This document shows positions 1 to 9,967 of a stretch of 64,000 nucleotides of DNA, piece by piece (the first letter of the stretch is position 1; each line of letters opens with the position of its first letter). A model generated the notes under the pieces. That model did not search any database. It was not told the DNA's origin and saw only the letters and a list, made by a program, of their open reading frames with translations. The stretch is taken from NCBI RefSeq assembly GCF_030766725.1, contig NZ_JARQWR010000006.1:1-64000 (forward strand). Direction: 5' to 3'. The position numbers and the translations under genes were made by a program. Source of the stretch: Flavobacterium aerium (lineage in GTDB: Bacteria; Bacteroidota; Bacteroidia; Flavobacteriales; Flavobacteriaceae).

Positions 1-2
1 AT

Positions 3-326
3 ACTATCACAATTATTGATGAGAATGGATGTCAGCCAACGATAATTAAAGCTATGGCAATCAATTATCCACATTATTTTACACCAAATGCAGACGGTTA
101 TCACGATACTTGGAATATTATAGGATTGGCTTCTCAACCGGGGGCTAAGATCTATATCTTCGATCGATATGGTAAATTAATAAAACAAATAAGTCCAGCA
201 GGAATAGGATGGGACGGAACCTATAACGGACAACAACTAATGTCTACGGATTACTGGTTCACAGTGACCTATGAAGAAGATGGAGGAACAAAAGAGTTTA
301 AAGCTCACTTCTCATTAAAACGTTAG
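3..326 (+). CDS. T9SS type B sorting domain protein, C-terminal end only
   Basis: The reading frame is open from the left edge to the TAG at 324-326, so this is the last ~107 residues of a longer protein; the internal ATG at 54 is not a start. The end carries the gliding-motility-associated C-terminal (CHU_C, type B) signature: a YFTPNADGYHDTWNI block, an IYIFDRYGKLIKQ strand, GWDGTYNG, and a final KEFKAHFSLKR. Known role of the family: this tail directs export through the type IX secretion system and cell-surface attachment, often with PorP/SprF-like partners. The cargo function cannot be seen because the body lies outside the window. Confidence 0.93.
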   Translation, partial: TITIIDENGCQPTIIKAMAINYPHYFTPNADGYHDTWNIIGLASQPGAKIYIFDRYGKLIKQISPAGIGWDGTYNGQQLMSTDYWFTVTYEEDGGTKEFKAHFSLKR

Positions 327-340
327 TATTTAATAAAAGA

Positions 341-372
341 AAAAAGGCTGTCATTTATGACAGCCTTTTTTT
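341..372 (+). terminator. Terminator of the T9SS cargo gene
   Basis: Hairpin GGCTGTCA/TGACAGCC flanked by an A-tract and a T-tract. It sits 15 bp after the stop and could work in both directions. Its stem closely resembles the terminator after valS. Confidence 0.85.
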
Positions 373-395
373 ATGAATTCATTTATTTTAATAAT

Positions 396-430
396 AAAAA
401 AAGCCGTGAAATTATTTTTTCACGGCTTTT
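396..430 (-). terminator. Terminator of the aminotransferase gene
   Basis: Stem AAGCCGTGAAA/TTTCACGGCTT with flanking A and T runs, just downstream of the minus-strand gene that stops at 455. It is paired back to back with the terminator at 341-372. Confidence 0.85.
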
Positions 431-454
431 CTATTTTATAATAAAGATTGAAAT

Positions 455-1645
455 TTATTTATTATATACTTTCAATGCTTCTTTTAATATTTGTACAGAG
501 CGAATTAAATCTTCTTTCTTTAATACATAAGCAATTCTAACTTCATTTAAACCAACACCTGGAGTGGAATAAAATCCTGCAGCTGGAGCTACCATAACAG
601 TTTCTGAGTTATGATCAAAGGTCTCTAGAAGCCACTGTGCAAATTTATCAGCATTGTCAACTGGAAGTTGTGCAATACAATAGAAAGCACCCTTTGGTGT
701 AGCAACTTTTACACCTTCGATTTTGTTTAGTTCAGCAATTAAAATATCTCTACGCTCTTTGTATTCGCTAATTACTTCATCAAAATATATTTGTGGAGTA
801 TCTAAAGCTGCTTCACTTGCAATTTGAGCAAATGTAGGAGGACTTAAACGGGCTTGTGCAAATTTCATTGCTGTCGCCATTAGGTCTTTGTTTTTTGAAA
901 CAATGCAACCAATTCTTGCTCCACACATACTATAACGTTTAGAGACAGAATCAATCATTATTGCATTTTCCTCTAAACCAGGAATATTCATAATTGAATA
1001 ATGTTTGTCTCCATCATAAGTAAACTCGCGGTATACTTCATCAGCAATAAGGAAAAGATCGTGTTTCTTGACGATTTCAGCCAATTGCATGATTTCTTCT
1101 TTTGAATATAAATATCCTGTTGGATTACCAGGATTACAAATTAAAATAGCTTTTGTTTTTGGAGTAATTAATTTCTCGAAAGCATCAATTGGAGGTAGAG
1201 CAAAACCAGTATCGATTGTAGAGATAACAGGAACCACAGTCACACCAGAAGCTGTAGAGAAACCATTGTAATTTGCATAGAATGGCTCTGGTATAATAAT
1301 TTCATCACCCTGATCCATTGTACTGCCCATAGCAAAAAGTAATGCTTCAGAACCACCAGTTGTAATGATAATATCTTCTGTATTGATCGGTAAACCTTGT
1401 TTTTTGTAAAATTGAGCTAATTTATTTCTATAGCTTTCAAAACCTGCGGAATGACTGTATTCCAAGATGGTAAGATTAGCATTTTTTACCGCATTTAATG
1501 CAACTTCAGGAGTCTTAATATCCGGTTGACCGATATTCAGATGATATACTTTATTCCCTTTCTTTTTAGCAATTTCTGCATAAGGTACCAATTTTCGAAT
1601 TGGTGACTCAGGCATTTGTTTTCCTTTGTTTGAAATCGTAGGCAT
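455..1645 (-). CDS. Pyridoxal-phosphate aminotransferase, class I fold (aspartate aminotransferase-like)
   Basis: A 396-residue fold-type I aminotransferase. Visible landmarks are HLNIGQPDIKTP near residue 40, the NPGNPTG loop at 171-177, DEVY at 202-205, and the PLP lysine in DSVSKRYSM at about K236. It probably moves amino groups between amino acids and 2-oxoacids; the exact substrate cannot be read from the sequence. The frame extends 26 codons upstream to 1723, but I place the start at 1645 (MPTISNKGKQMPESPIRK) because the family begins there and the upstream codons are low-complexity. It is a single-gene unit, convergent with the T9SS cargo. Confidence 0.93.
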   Translation of the reverse strand: MPTISNKGKQMPESPIRKLVPYAEIAKKKGNKVYHLNIGQPDIKTPEVALNAVKNANLTILEYSHSAGFESYRNKLAQFYKKQGLPINTEDIIITTGGSEALLFAMGSTMDQGDEIIIPEPFYANYNGFSTASGVTVVPVISTIDTGFALPPIDAFEKLITPKTKAILICNPGNPTGYLYSKEEIMQLAEIVKKHDLFLIADEVYREFTYDGDKHYSIMNIPGLEENAIMIDSVSKRYSMCGARIGCIVSKNKDLMATAMKFAQARLSPPTFAQIASEAALDTPQIYFDEVISEYKERRDILIAELNKIEGVKVATPKGAFYCIAQLPVDNADKFAQWLLETFDHNSETVMVAPAAGFYSTPGVGLNEVRIAYVLKKEDLIRSVQILKEALKVYNK

Positions 1646-1775
1646 AGTTGAATTTTTTGAAACACAAATTTGCGATTTTTTTTTAAATAAATAGCCTATA
1701 AAATCATGCTTATTAATTATCAAAAAGTAAATTTTGTGAATGTATTTTTATTAACTTTATAATAAAGAGACCTAT

Positions 1776-3107
1776 ATGAAATACTGTTTTTGTTTTTTGC
1801 TGATATGTGGAATATTGGAAAATGCCACTTTCGCTCAACCCGCGTTTGAATGGGAAACAACGAAAAGCAAGGTGGTCATTCCTTTTCAATCGCTTAATAA
1901 TTTAATTATTATTCCAGTGGTTATCAATGGGGTGAAATTGCAGTTTATTTTGGATACTGGGGTTGATAAAACAGTTGTGTTTAGTTTGAATGAAAATGAA
2001 ACAGTAAATTTTCATAATCTACAAAAAATAAGATTGACGGGTCTTGGTGGAGGTGAGCCAATTGAAGCATTAAAATCAGGGAATAATAGAATGATTATTG
2101 ATGGTTTGGTAGATTATAATCATATGCTGTATATTATTCCTGATGGTAGCATTGGTTTTTCCTCTCATTTAGGAATAGCGATTAATGGAATTATTGGACA
2201 CAGTTTTTTTAAAAATGCAATAGTCGAGATTGATTATGCTCGAAAAAAAGTTATTGTATATAAATCTTTAGATAAAATTAAAAAGAAGATTTTGAGGAAG
2301 TACAGTACTATACCGATTTCAATAGAAGAACAAAAGCCTTACGTGAAGCTTGATATTGAGTTGAATTCAAATAAGATTCCTGTAAAGTTACTCATAGATA
2401 CTGGAAGTTCTGATGCGATATGGTTATTCACGGAAGACGATAAAAATATTACAGTTCCACAAGAATATTTCGAAGATTTTCTAGGTATTGGTTTTAGTGG
2501 AGACATTCGCGGGAAGAGGGCAAGGATGCAAAAACTTTTCTTTGGAGAAGAAATATTAAACAATCCGACAGTTGCTTTTCCAGATTCAATTTCAATCAAA
2601 AATGTGAGTAGAGTAGAGGCTAGAAATGGTTCATTAGGAGGTGAAGTTCTTAAAAGATTTTCAGTTGTTTTTGATTATAATGAACATACTTTATATTATA
2701 GAAAAAATAGAAATTTTGATGCACCCTTTAGTTATAATATGAGTGGGATTGAATTACAGCACGCGGGAGTAGAGTGGATTAAAGAAGAAACACTGAAGGT
2801 GACAAGAGCTGAGGACAGAAATAAAAGCGATGTAGTTTTTGATGTAGCATTGGAAGAGTTTAAATATAAGTTTGCTTTAAAACCAGTATATGTAATTTCG
2901 AGCGTGAGAAAAGGCTCTCCAGGAGATCTTTCAGGATTAGTTGAAGGAGATCGACTGGTGAAAATTAATGGTAAAAGAGCTTATAAATATTCGTTACAAG
3001 ATATTAATGCGCTATTACATTCCGAAGAAGGGAAGTCAATTTACGTTGAAATTGAAAGAAATGGGGTGATGATGAAATTTCAGTTTTATTTGAAAAATAT
3101 ACTATAA
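1776..3107 (+). CDS. Secreted retropepsin-like aspartyl protease with C-terminal PDZ domain
   Basis: 443 residues. A signal peptide (residues 1-20, ending TFAQ) is followed by two aspartyl protease half-domains, each with a catalytic-type triad: FILDTG (D60) and LLIDTG (D208). A PDZ domain occupies roughly residues 370-440 (SPGDLSGLVEGDRLVKING). This two-lobe plus PDZ layout is common in Bacteroidota. Known family: retroviral-type aspartyl peptidases; substrate and in vivo role are unknown. The protein is predicted periplasmic or secreted, with no lipobox and no T9SS tail. It is divergent from the aminotransferase and convergent with the DUF1573 gene. Confidence 0.88.
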   Translation: MKYCFCFLLICGILENATFAQPAFEWETTKSKVVIPFQSLNNLIIIPVVINGVKLQFILDTGVDKTVVFSLNENETVNFHNLQKIRLTGLGGGEPIEALKSGNNRMIIDGLVDYNHMLYIIPDGSIGFSSHLGIAINGIIGHSFFKNAIVEIDYARKKVIVYKSLDKIKKKILRKYSTIPISIEEQKPYVKLDIELNSNKIPVKLLIDTGSSDAIWLFTEDDKNITVPQEYFEDFLGIGFSGDIRGKRARMQKLFFGEEILNNPTVAFPDSISIKNVSRVEARNGSLGGEVLKRFSVVFDYNEHTLYYRKNRNFDAPFSYNMSGIELQHAGVEWIKEETLKVTRAEDRNKSDVVFDVALEEFKYKFALKPVYVISSVRKGSPGDLSGLVEGDRLVKINGKRAYKYSLQDINALLHSEEGKSIYVEIERNGVMMKFQFYLKNIL

Positions 3108-3137
3108 AAAAATGGCTTCCAATTGGAAGCCATTTTT
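3106..3137. terminator. Bidirectional terminator
   Basis: Perfect stem ATGGCTTCC/GGAAGCCAT with A-tract before and T-tract after, placed between two convergent stops (3107 and 3156). It probably serves both genes. Confidence 0.88.
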
Positions 3138-3155
3138 ACTTTATTTCTATTCAAG

Positions 3156-3584
3156 TTAAGAACTAGGCAAAGCTTTTTTCTTTTCAAGAACATTAGTTTC
3201 TTCTTTTGCTACAACATTTCCTTTAATTTTTAAAGGAACTCTACCACCTTCAAAATTTACTGCATTAGATTCTACAGTCAATGTTTTTCTGATAGGGCCT
3301 GGATTCATGTTATATTTTACTTCAATCTTCCCTGTTTTCCCTGGCATAATCGGATCTTTTGGTTTTGAAGGCACAGTACAACCACAAGATGATTGAACAT
3401 TAGTAATAATCAATGGTGCATCACCAATGTTAGTGAATTCGAATACTCTTACGCCATTGTCATCTTCTTTAGTAACAGTTCCGTAATCTATAGTGTCTGC
3501 TTTAAATTCAATTTTAGCACCAGATTGTGCATAAGCCGATCCACTAATTATTACAGCTGCCAATAAACCTAATAATTTTTTCAT
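3156..3584 (-). CDS. DUF1573 periplasmic protein
   Basis: 142 residues with a clear signal peptide (MKKLLGLLAAVIISGSAYAQ). The mature part is a single immunoglobulin-like DUF1573 domain: IDYGTVTKEDDNGVRVFEFTN, then APLIITNVQSSCGCTVPSKP, then PGKTGKIEVKYN. The SSCGCT pair of cysteines is the family hallmark. Function is unknown; such proteins are numerous in Bacteroidota and are predicted periplasmic or surface-exposed. Monocistronic, facing the aspartyl protease gene and divergent from valS. Confidence 0.92.
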   Translation of the reverse strand: MKKLLGLLAAVIISGSAYAQSGAKIEFKADTIDYGTVTKEDDNGVRVFEFTNIGDAPLIITNVQSSCGCTVPSKPKDPIMPGKTGKIEVKYNMNPGPIRKTLTVESNAVNFEGGRVPLKIKGNVVAKEETNVLEKKKALPSS

Positions 3585-3674
3585 TTTAATAGTTTTTTAA
3601 TTGTTTCGTAAATTTACTTAGTTTTAATCAAAGTACAAATTTTTAATTCTCTTTTTTATTATCTACTTAATAAG

Positions 3675-3682
3675 TACTTTTG
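3675..3682 (+). promoter_or_regulatory. Bacteroidota -7 promoter element for valS
   Basis: TACTTTTG matches the TAnnTTTG consensus of the Bacteroidota primary sigma factor, 63 bp before the valS ATG. No convincing -33 TTG is visible. Confidence 0.6.
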
Positions 3683-3745
3683 CTTTTCATTAAAAAACAA
3701 AAATCAGACCAAGATTATAATTGGTTATAAAATAACGAGTTCCTT

Positions 3746-6382
3746 ATGATTATACCTTCACAATTTGACGCCAAATCTGTAGAAAAAAAATGGTACGATT
3801 ACTGGATGAAAAATAACTATTTTCATTCAGAACCTGACCATAGAACACCGTATTCAATTGTTATCCCTCCACCAAACGTCACAGGAGTTTTGCATATGGG
3901 ACATATGTTGAATAACACGATTCAGGATGTCTTGATTAGAAGAGCACGTTTAAAAGGATTCAATGCATGTTGGGTACCTGGAACGGATCATGCTTCGATT
4001 GCTACAGAAGCAAAAGTAGTAGCAAAACTTAAAGCAGAAGGAATTAATAAAAATGACATTACTCGTGAAGAATTCTTAGAGCATGCTTGGGAATGGACTC
4101 ATAAGTACGGGGGGGTTATATTAGACCAATTGAAAAAATTAGGAGCTTCCTGTGATTGGGAGCGTACTAAATTTACAATGGATCCTGAAATGTCTGCTTC
4201 CGTAATTAAGGTATTTGTTGATTTGTATAAAAAAGGGATGATCTATAGAGGCCATAGAATGGTGAATTGGGATCCTGAAGCAAAAACAACTTTATCGGAT
4301 GAAGAAGTAATTTATGAAGAACAACAAGGAAAACTATTTTATTTAAAATATAAAATAGAAGATAGTGAAGAGTTTGTCGTAATTGCAACAACAAGACCAG
4401 AATCAATTCTTGGGGATACAGCAATTTGTATAAATCCAAATGATGAACGTTATACACATCTGAAAGGAAAGAAAGCTATTGTACCTATTGCGGGTAGAGT
4501 AATTCCAATTATTGAAGATGAATATGTTGATATGGAATTTGGAACAGGATGTTTAAAAGTAACCCCTGCTCATGATGTAAATGATAAAGTTTTAGGAGAA
4601 AAACATAATTTAGAGATTATTGATATCTTCAATGATGATGCAACGTTGAATTCTTTCGGAATGCATTATCAAGGAAAAGACCGATTCGTTGTTCGTAAAG
4701 AAATTACAGAAGAATTAGAAAGTCTAGGAAATTTAGTTAAAACAGAAAATCATCCGCATAAAGTAGGGTTGTCTGAAAGAACAAAAGCTGTAATTGAGCC
4801 GCGTTTATCAGATCAATGGTTCCTGAAAATGGAAGAATTAGTTAAGCCAGCGATTAAAGCAGTATTGGAAGATGATGAAATTAAACTATATCCTAAGAAA
4901 TTTGATAATACTTACCGTCATTGGTTAGAAAATATTAGAGATTGGAACATTTCTCGTCAATTATGGTGGGGACAACAAATTCCTGCATACTTCTATGGTG
5001 ATGGAAATGAAGATTTTGTTGTAGCTGAAAGTAAAGAAGAGGCTCTAGCTTTAGTAAAGGAAAAAACAGGAAATCAGATTTTTACAATCAATGATTTAAG
5101 ACAAGATTCAGATGCATTAGATACATGGTTCTCTGCTTGGTTATGGCCAATGAGTGTTTTTGGAGGAGTAATGGATCCAGAAAGTGAAGATTTTAAATAC
5201 TATTATCCTACGAATGATTTAGTTACAGGTCCAGATATTTTGTTTTTCTGGGTAGCAAGAATGATTATTGCAGGATATGAATATACAGGTAAAAAACCGT
5301 TTACAAATGTTTATTTAACGGGGTTAGTTCGTGATAAACAACGTCGTAAAATGTCAAAATCATTAGGTAATTCACCAGATCCATTGGATTTGATTGATGA
5401 TTTTGGTGCAGATGGTGTTCGTGTTGGATTATTGCTAAGTGCTTCTGCAGGAAATGATATCATGTTCGATGAGGAATTATGTAGTCAGGGAAAAGCATTT
5501 TCTAATAAAATATGGAATGCTTTTAGATTGATTAAAGGTTGGGAGGTAAGTGATACAATCCCACAACCAGAGTCTTCAAAAGTAGCAGTAGAATGGTTTG
5601 AATCGAAGTTGCAAAAGACTTTGATTGAAATTGAAGATCATTTTGAAAAATATAGAATTTCAGATGCATTAATGGCGATCTATAAGTTAGTTTGGGATGA
5701 TTTCTGTTCTTGGTATCTAGAAATTATAAAACCAGCATATCAGGCGCCAATTGATCAGGTGACTTTTAATCAGACTATTGAATTATTAGAAAGTAATTTG
5801 AAGTTATTACACCCATTCATGCCATTCTTAACAGAAGAAATTTGGCACCATATTGCTGAACGTACGCCAGAAGAGGCTTTAATCATCTCAAAATGGCCTG
5901 TTTTGACTACGGTGAATGAAACTGTGATTTCAGATTTTGAGATGCTTACAGAGGTTGTTTCAGGGATTAGAACTATTCGTAAAGAAAAGAATATCCCATT
6001 CAAAGATACAATTGAGTTGAAAGTAATCAATAATGAAAATACAACGACTTATTTTGATTCAGTAATCACTAAATTGGGTAATATTACATCATTAGAATAT
6101 ATTAATGAAAAGGTAAATGAGGCTCTTTCATTTAGAATAAAATCAAATGAGTATTTTATTCCTATTACAGGTGCAATTGACATTGAAGAAGAAATAGCGA
6201 AACTTACGGAAGAGTTAAAGTATACAAAAGGCTTTTTGAAATCAGTCCAAGCGAAATTATCAAATGAGAAATTTGTAGGTAGTGCTCCTGAAAAAGTAGT
6301 AGGTATGGAAAGACAAAAAGAAGCAGATGCTTTAGCGAAAATTACAACGATAGAACAAAGTTTAGCAGGTTTGAAAGCGTAA
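3746..6382 (+). CDS. valS: Valyl-tRNA synthetase
   Basis: 878 residues, normal length for ValRS. Class I synthetase signatures are present: HMGH at residues 50-53 (in [13 protein letters not shown]) and KMSKS at 535-539. The CP1 editing region contains [13 protein letters not shown] and [15 protein letters not shown], which is typical of ValRS/IleRS editing. Residues ~800-878 form the C-terminal coiled-coil arm characteristic of ValRS. It charges tRNA-Val with valine in the cytoplasm. Monocistronic, with its own promoter and terminator. Confidence 0.98.
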   Translation: MIIPSQFDAKSVEKKWYDYWMKNNYFHSEPDHRTPYSIVIPPPNVTGVLHMGHMLNNTIQDVLIRRARLKGFNACWVPGTDHASIATEAKVVAKLKAEGINKNDITREEFLEHAWEWTHKYGGVILDQLKKLGASCDWERTKFTMDPEMSASVIKVFVDLYKKGMIYRGHRMVNWDPEAKTTLSDEEVIYEEQQGKLFYLKYKIEDSEEFVVIATTRPESILGDTAICINPNDERYTHLKGKKAIVPIAGRVIPIIEDEYVDMEFGTGCLKVTPAHDVNDKVLGEKHNLEIIDIFNDDATLNSFGMHYQGKDRFVVRKEITEELESLGNLVKTENHPHKVGLSERTKAVIEPRLSDQWFLKMEELVKPAIKAVLEDDEIKLYPKKFDNTYRHWLENIRDWNISRQLWWGQQIPAYFYGDGNEDFVVAESKEEALALVKEKTGNQIFTINDLRQDSDALDTWFSAWLWPMSVFGGVMDPESEDFKYYYPTNDLVTGPDILFFWVARMIIAGYEYTGKKPFTNVYLTGLVRDKQRRKMSKSLGNSPDPLDLIDDFGADGVRVGLLLSASAGNDIMFDEELCSQGKAFSNKIWNAFRLIKGWEVSDTIPQPESSKVAVEWFESKLQKTLIEIEDHFEKYRISDALMAIYKLVWDDFCSWYLEIIKPAYQAPIDQVTFNQTIELLESNLKLLHPFMPFLTEEIWHHIAERTPEEALIISKWPVLTTVNETVISDFEMLTEVVSGIRTIRKEKNIPFKDTIELKVINNENTTTYFDSVITKLGNITSLEYINEKVNEALSFRIKSNEYFIPITGAIDIEEEIAKLTEELKYTKGFLKSVQAKLSNEKFVGSAPEKVVGMERQKEADALAKITTIEQSLAGLKA

Positions 6383-6400
6383 CTTGAATCACATATAAAT

Positions 6401-6431
6401 AAAAAGGCTGTCCATTTGGATAGCCTTTTTT
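6401..6431 (+). terminator. valS terminator
   Basis: Stem GGCTGTCC/GGATAGCC (one G-U pair in RNA) with A-tract and T-tract, starting 19 bp after the stop. The outer part of the stem is shared with the hairpin at 341-372. Confidence 0.88.
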
Positions 6432-6493
6432 ATATTAAAAACATTAATTTTTTGCAGTTTGTAAAAGTTGTAAACCTCAGGATTATATTGTTT

Positions 6494-7033
6494 TTAATCG
6501 GTTGATAATTTTGCATAACCATAATTATCAGACCATCCAGATTTTAGAGGTAAAAGTTCTCTTGTATGAGCTTCTCTAAGCATTCCAACCTTTTCTAGGA
6601 CTTTCATTGAACCAATATTTCCTACAGCACAACCAGCTTCAATTCGATGAAGTTTTAAATTAGTAAAACCAAAGCTTAAAATTTCGTTTAATGCTTCAGT
6701 TGCGTAACCTTTATTCCAGAATTTAGGATCAAATTTAAACCAAACTTCTGCATTTTTATATTTTACCTTTCCAATACTGATTCCAATGATTCCAATAAAT
6801 TGATTATCAGTTTTTAATTCTATTGCAAAAGTAAAATGTTGTGTGTTTTCCTTATTGTTTTCAGTAATCCAATTTTCAAGAATAGACTTGGTTTCTTCTA
6901 CACTTTCAGGAATACCCAAAGTATTAAATTTATCTATTTCCTCCATAGAATGTAAGAGGTGTACTTGTTCAAGATCCGCTTCTATTATAGATCTTAAAAT
7001 TAATCTTTCACTATTTATTTTTAGGTTATCCAT
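6494..7033 (-). CDS. GNAT family N-acetyltransferase (RimJ/RimL-like)
   Basis: 179 residues. It begins with the SERLILRSIIEADLEQVHLL strand typical of RimJ/RimL acetyltransferases. It continues with the acetyl-CoA binding region NKGYATEALNEILSFGF and the HRIEAGCAVGNIGSMKVLEKVGM block. Family members acetylate N-terminal amines of ribosomal proteins or small molecules; the substrate here is unknown. Monocistronic, with no canonical promoter recognised upstream. Confidence 0.9.
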   Translation of the reverse strand: MDNLKINSERLILRSIIEADLEQVHLLHSMEEIDKFNTLGIPESVEETKSILENWITENNKENTQHFTFAIELKTDNQFIGIIGISIGKVKYKNAEVWFKFDPKFWNKGYATEALNEILSFGFTNLKLHRIEAGCAVGNIGSMKVLEKVGMLREAHTRELLPLKSGWSDNYGYAKLSTD

Positions 7034-7093
7034 TTTATGTTTATAACAGCTTTTTAAACAAGCCTTTAAATCTTGTTCAAAATAAGTTTATTA

Positions 7094-8143
7094 TTAGAAA
7101 TATTGAATTTTACGTTCTGTTGAAGAAATAGGAATGTTGTTTTCAAAAGCTACTTTTTTAGTCCAGTTTCCTTTTTTATCATAATTGTACTTATAAGTAT
7201 ACTCTTTTAAATTTTGTTCACTACCGTCATTGCGATTCATTGCTATGAGGTTATTGTTTTTATCATATTGATATGTATAGCGATCTGTAACAGTCCCGTT
7301 TAGGATATGAGTATACGATGTTTTTTGCTTTTCATCATTGTATTCATATAAATCAATAGTATTCTCCTTTAAAGCTAGATCCGAAGTCTCTACAGCAGTT
7401 AAATTCTTTTCATAGTATTTGTTGAGCTGTTTGTATTGTAGGAAGCCTTTACTGTCAAAATAATTGGTTTCCGTTAATTGATCATCAACATATTTATAAC
7501 TGGCTTTATACGTGATTAGATTGTCTTTGTCTAGTCTAGTTTCGCCAATTTTATGATTACTTTCATCATACTGAAATAGAGTTTTATATTGAATCGCTTT
7601 CATATTCAAATAAAAATCTTCTTCAATTAAATTTCCTTTTTTATCATAAATATAACCAACCTTATCCTTTGCAAGATCGTCAAAATGATAGGTCTTTTTC
7701 TCCTTCATCATTTTTTTATTAAATGATTGAGCTACTTTATGAAGTTGTTTTCCCGTTTGGTCAACTTGTCGTGATTCAATATTGTTAGCTAATGAATCCC
7801 ATTTGTAGGTAGTACTTAGCGTTGATGTTTCAGAGAAAAACTGTTGGTGGCGAATAACTTGATTTCTGTTGAAAAATGATTTTTCATCAACTAACTTTCC
7901 TGTATTCAACCATGTTCTTTCCAGAATTAAATTACTGTTTTTATCGAATGATTGTTCCAAGTTTGTTTCTATAGTCTTCTTAGTAGTATCATTCTGATTC
8001 AGAATGTATGTTTTTGTAGTAATAGATTTTACATCCCCATTAAGTTCATAAAATTTCCAATCCTCTCCTTTTTTTATATTTTCTTTTTTTGAACACGATA
8101 TAATTAGGCATTGGATGAAAAGTATAAGTGTAATTTTCTTCAT
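7094..8143 (-). CDS. Lipoprotein with YD/RHS-like repeats, function unknown
   Basis: 349 residues. The signal peptide ends in a lipobox (IISC, Cys17), so it is a predicted lipoprotein. The rest is a series of short repeats around YDKKGNLIEE, YKYVDDQLTETNYFD and YQYDKNNNLIAMNRND, that is, YD/RHS-type beta-strand repeats without the Rhs core motif. Such stand-alone repeat lipoproteins are frequent in Flavobacteriaceae and have no assigned function. There is no toxin-like tail and no neighbour suggesting a role. It is unlinked to the Rhs island at 30-37 kb, although the repeat type is similar. Confidence 0.8.
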   Translation of the reverse strand: MKKITLILFIQCLIISCSKKENIKKGEDWKFYELNGDVKSITTKTYILNQNDTTKKTIETNLEQSFDKNSNLILERTWLNTGKLVDEKSFFNRNQVIRHQQFFSETSTLSTTYKWDSLANNIESRQVDQTGKQLHKVAQSFNKKMMKEKKTYHFDDLAKDKVGYIYDKKGNLIEEDFYLNMKAIQYKTLFQYDESNHKIGETRLDKDNLITYKASYKYVDDQLTETNYFDSKGFLQYKQLNKYYEKNLTAVETSDLALKENTIDLYEYNDEKQKTSYTHILNGTVTDRYTYQYDKNNNLIAMNRNDGSEQNLKEYTYKYNYDKKGNWTKKVAFENNIPISSTERKIQYF

Positions 8144-8211
8144 GAATATATTTTTGTTTTTTGGTTTCCAAATGTTGCATTAATTTTTGAAAGAAACAAT
8201 GTATTCCAAAA

Positions 8212-8235
8212 AAAAATCCGCATGAAGCGGATTTT
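8212..8235 (-). terminator. Terminator at the end of the sod operon
   Basis: AATCCGC/GCGGATT stem with a four-base loop and flanking A/T runs, 20 bp beyond the sod stop. The same stem sequence recurs in terminators at 20860-20889 and 23003-23033. Confidence 0.87.
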
Positions 8236-8254
8236 TAATATATTGAAGTGAAGA

Positions 8255-9031
8255 CTATTTTTTTACTAAAGCAGCTTCGTATCTTTTTGCAACAGCATTC
8301 CAATTAATTACATTAAAGAAAGCATTGATGTAATCAGGTCTTTTGTTTTGATAATTTAAGTAATAAGCATGTTCCCAAACATCCAATGCTAAAATTGGAG
8401 CTCCAGAAATACCCATGTTTGGCATTAATGGGTTATCTTGATTTGCAGTACTTCCGACAACTAATTTCCCAGTTTTATCAACAACTAACCAAGCCCATCC
8501 AGAACCAAATTGTTTTGTTGCAGCTTCAGTTAATTGTGTTTTGAAATTAGCAAATGAACCGAAATCTTTAGTGATTGCTTCTGCTAATGCGCCTGTTGGT
8601 TCACCACCAGCTTTAGGACCCATGATTTCCCAGTATAGGTTATGGTTGTAATATCCACCAGCATTATTTCTAACCGCTTTATTCTCTAGATCTAATTTGG
8701 TTAAGATTTCATCAATTGTTTGTTTTTCCAAAGGAGTACCAACAATTGCTTTGTTCAAATTGTTTGTATAACCAACGTGATGTTTAGAATAATGAATTTC
8801 CATAGTTTTAGCATCTATCGATGGCTCTAATGCATCATATGCATAAGGTAAAGGAACCATTTGGAAAGGACCTTCATCCGCCTTAACGTCAGCAGGATTA
8901 CCCATTGTAGGTTTTTCTTCCTTCGTTACTGGAACTTCAACAACTTCTTCTAATTTTTTATCTTTGTTATTACAAGACTGAATACTTACAACTAATAATA
9001 AGCTTGCAAGAATTAAAGCACTTTTTTTCAT
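8255..9031 (-). CDS. sod: Fe/Mn superoxide dismutase, lipoprotein-anchored
   Basis: 258 residues. It starts with a lipoprotein signal peptide (lipobox SIQSC, Cys20) and an acidic/lysine-rich linker, then a complete Fe/Mn-SOD domain from about residue 58. Metal ligands are in place: H80 (EIHYSKHH), H130 (YYNHNLYW), D217 and H221 (DVWEHAYY). It converts superoxide to peroxide and oxygen. The lipobox puts it on the periplasmic or outer face of a membrane rather than in the cytosol, where most SODs act. Whether the metal is Fe or Mn cannot be decided here. Only 12 bp separate it from the acyl-CoA-binding gene, so it is probably the last gene of the cdsA operon. Confidence 0.95.
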   Translation of the reverse strand: MKKSALILASLLLVVSIQSCNNKDKKLEEVVEVPVTKEEKPTMGNPADVKADEGPFQMVPLPYAYDALEPSIDAKTMEIHYSKHHVGYTNNLNKAIVGTPLEKQTIDEILTKLDLENKAVRNNAGGYYNHNLYWEIMGPKAGGEPTGALAEAITKDFGSFANFKTQLTEAATKQFGSGWAWLVVDKTGKLVVGSTANQDNPLMPNMGISGAPILALDVWEHAYYLNYQNKRPDYINAFFNVINWNAVAKRYEAALVKK

Positions 9032-9043
9032 ACAATTATATAT

Positions 9044-9313
9044 TTAAGGTTTATTATTAAGCAATGAGTTTATCGTCTCTATATAAAGCCTTTTCGCTTC
9101 ATCTGTTGACATATGACTAATTTGTATCCAGGCATTAATTTTAAAAGCATCTCTTAAATCAAAATTAGCAGGTTGCTTTGCCAATGTGCCATAGGTCGCC
9201 TGTTTATAATAAGCATAAATACGCAACATGACATCCTGAGGTAATTGTTCTGTCATATTAGAAGCTTTTTCATAGGCTTCTTGGAATTCAATATCTAAAC
9301 TTTTTTCTGACAT
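9044..9313 (-). CDS. Acyl-CoA-binding protein
   Basis: 89 residues covering one ACBP domain. The FQEAYEKASNMTEQLP start, the LRIYAYYKQATYGTL helix and the DAFKINAWIQISHMSTDEAKRLYIETI helix match the four-helix acyl-CoA pocket (YKQAT and KxxAW motifs). It buffers and delivers long-chain acyl-CoA in the cytosol. Its start codon directly follows the psd stop, so the two are translationally adjacent, which fits a role in supplying acyl groups to the phospholipid genes of the same operon. Confidence 0.93.
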   Translation of the reverse strand: MSEKSLDIEFQEAYEKASNMTEQLPQDVMLRIYAYYKQATYGTLAKQPANFDLRDAFKINAWIQISHMSTDEAKRLYIETINSLLNNKP

Positions 9314-9967
9314 TTAAGATTTTAAAGCTATAATTGTTTTTGCGCCAATTACTTTGTCATTCAATTTTACGTTAACTTCTGTTCCTAAAGGTAAAAATAA
9401 ATCTACTCTTGAACCAAATTTAATAAAACCAGCATCTGTACCTTGTTCAACCTGCATTCCTACTTGTGCATAGTTTACAATTCTTCGTGCTAAAGCACCA
9501 GCAATCTGACGGTATAATACTTCTCCAAAAACAGGGTTTTCGATTACAACAGTTGTTCTTTCATTCTCTTCACTTGCTTTAGGGTGCCATGCAACCAAAT
9601 ATTTACCAGCGTGGTATTTACTGAATCGTACTATACCGTTAAGGGCATATCGAGTTACGTGAACATTGATAGGCGACATGAATATTGAAACCTGAAGTCT
9701 TTTTTCTTTAAAATATTCTCCTTCGTATACTTCTTCAATTACCACAACTTTACCATCAACAGGAGCGACGATTTGGCTGTCAGTAGCATCAAGATGTCTT
9801 TTTGGATTTCTGAAAAATTGGAGAATTAAAATTAAAAACACTAAAGTAAGTATTTGAATTCCCTTTTTTAACCAAAAAAGATCAACGTATACATCTGTTA
9901 ATAAAATTACAGCTACACTAATAGCTAATGCAATTAAAATAATCTTGGCTCCTTCTTTATGAAACAT
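9314..9967 (-). CDS. psd: Phosphatidylserine decarboxylase (type II, proenzyme)
   Basis: 217 residues. Two N-terminal transmembrane segments (about 9-27 and 33-50) precede the PSD domain. The self-cleavage site is the GS pair in DAGFIKFGSRVDLFLP near residues 186-189; the serine becomes the pyruvoyl group. Also visible are DGKVVVIEEV and SPINVHVTRYALNG. It makes phosphatidylethanolamine from phosphatidylserine at the inner membrane. It overlaps the upstream cdsA by 11 bp, indicating coupled translation along the CDP-diacylglycerol to PE pathway. The synthase pssA is not in the window. Confidence 0.93.
   Translation of the reverse strand: MFHKEGAKIILIALAISVAVILLTDVYVDLFWLKKGIQILTLVFLILILQFFRNPKRHLDATDSQIVAPVDGKVVVIEEVYEGEYFKEKRLQVSIFMSPINVHVTRYALNGIVRFSKYHAGKYLVAWHPKASEENERTTVVIENPVFGEVLYRQIAGALARRIVNYAQVGMQVEQGTDAGFIKFGSRVDLFLPLGTEVNVKLNDKVIGAKTIIALKS

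Noticed and set aside
7094..8143. Second Rhs toxin
   Set aside because: It has YD-like repeats but no core motif, no tail and no immunity-type neighbour.
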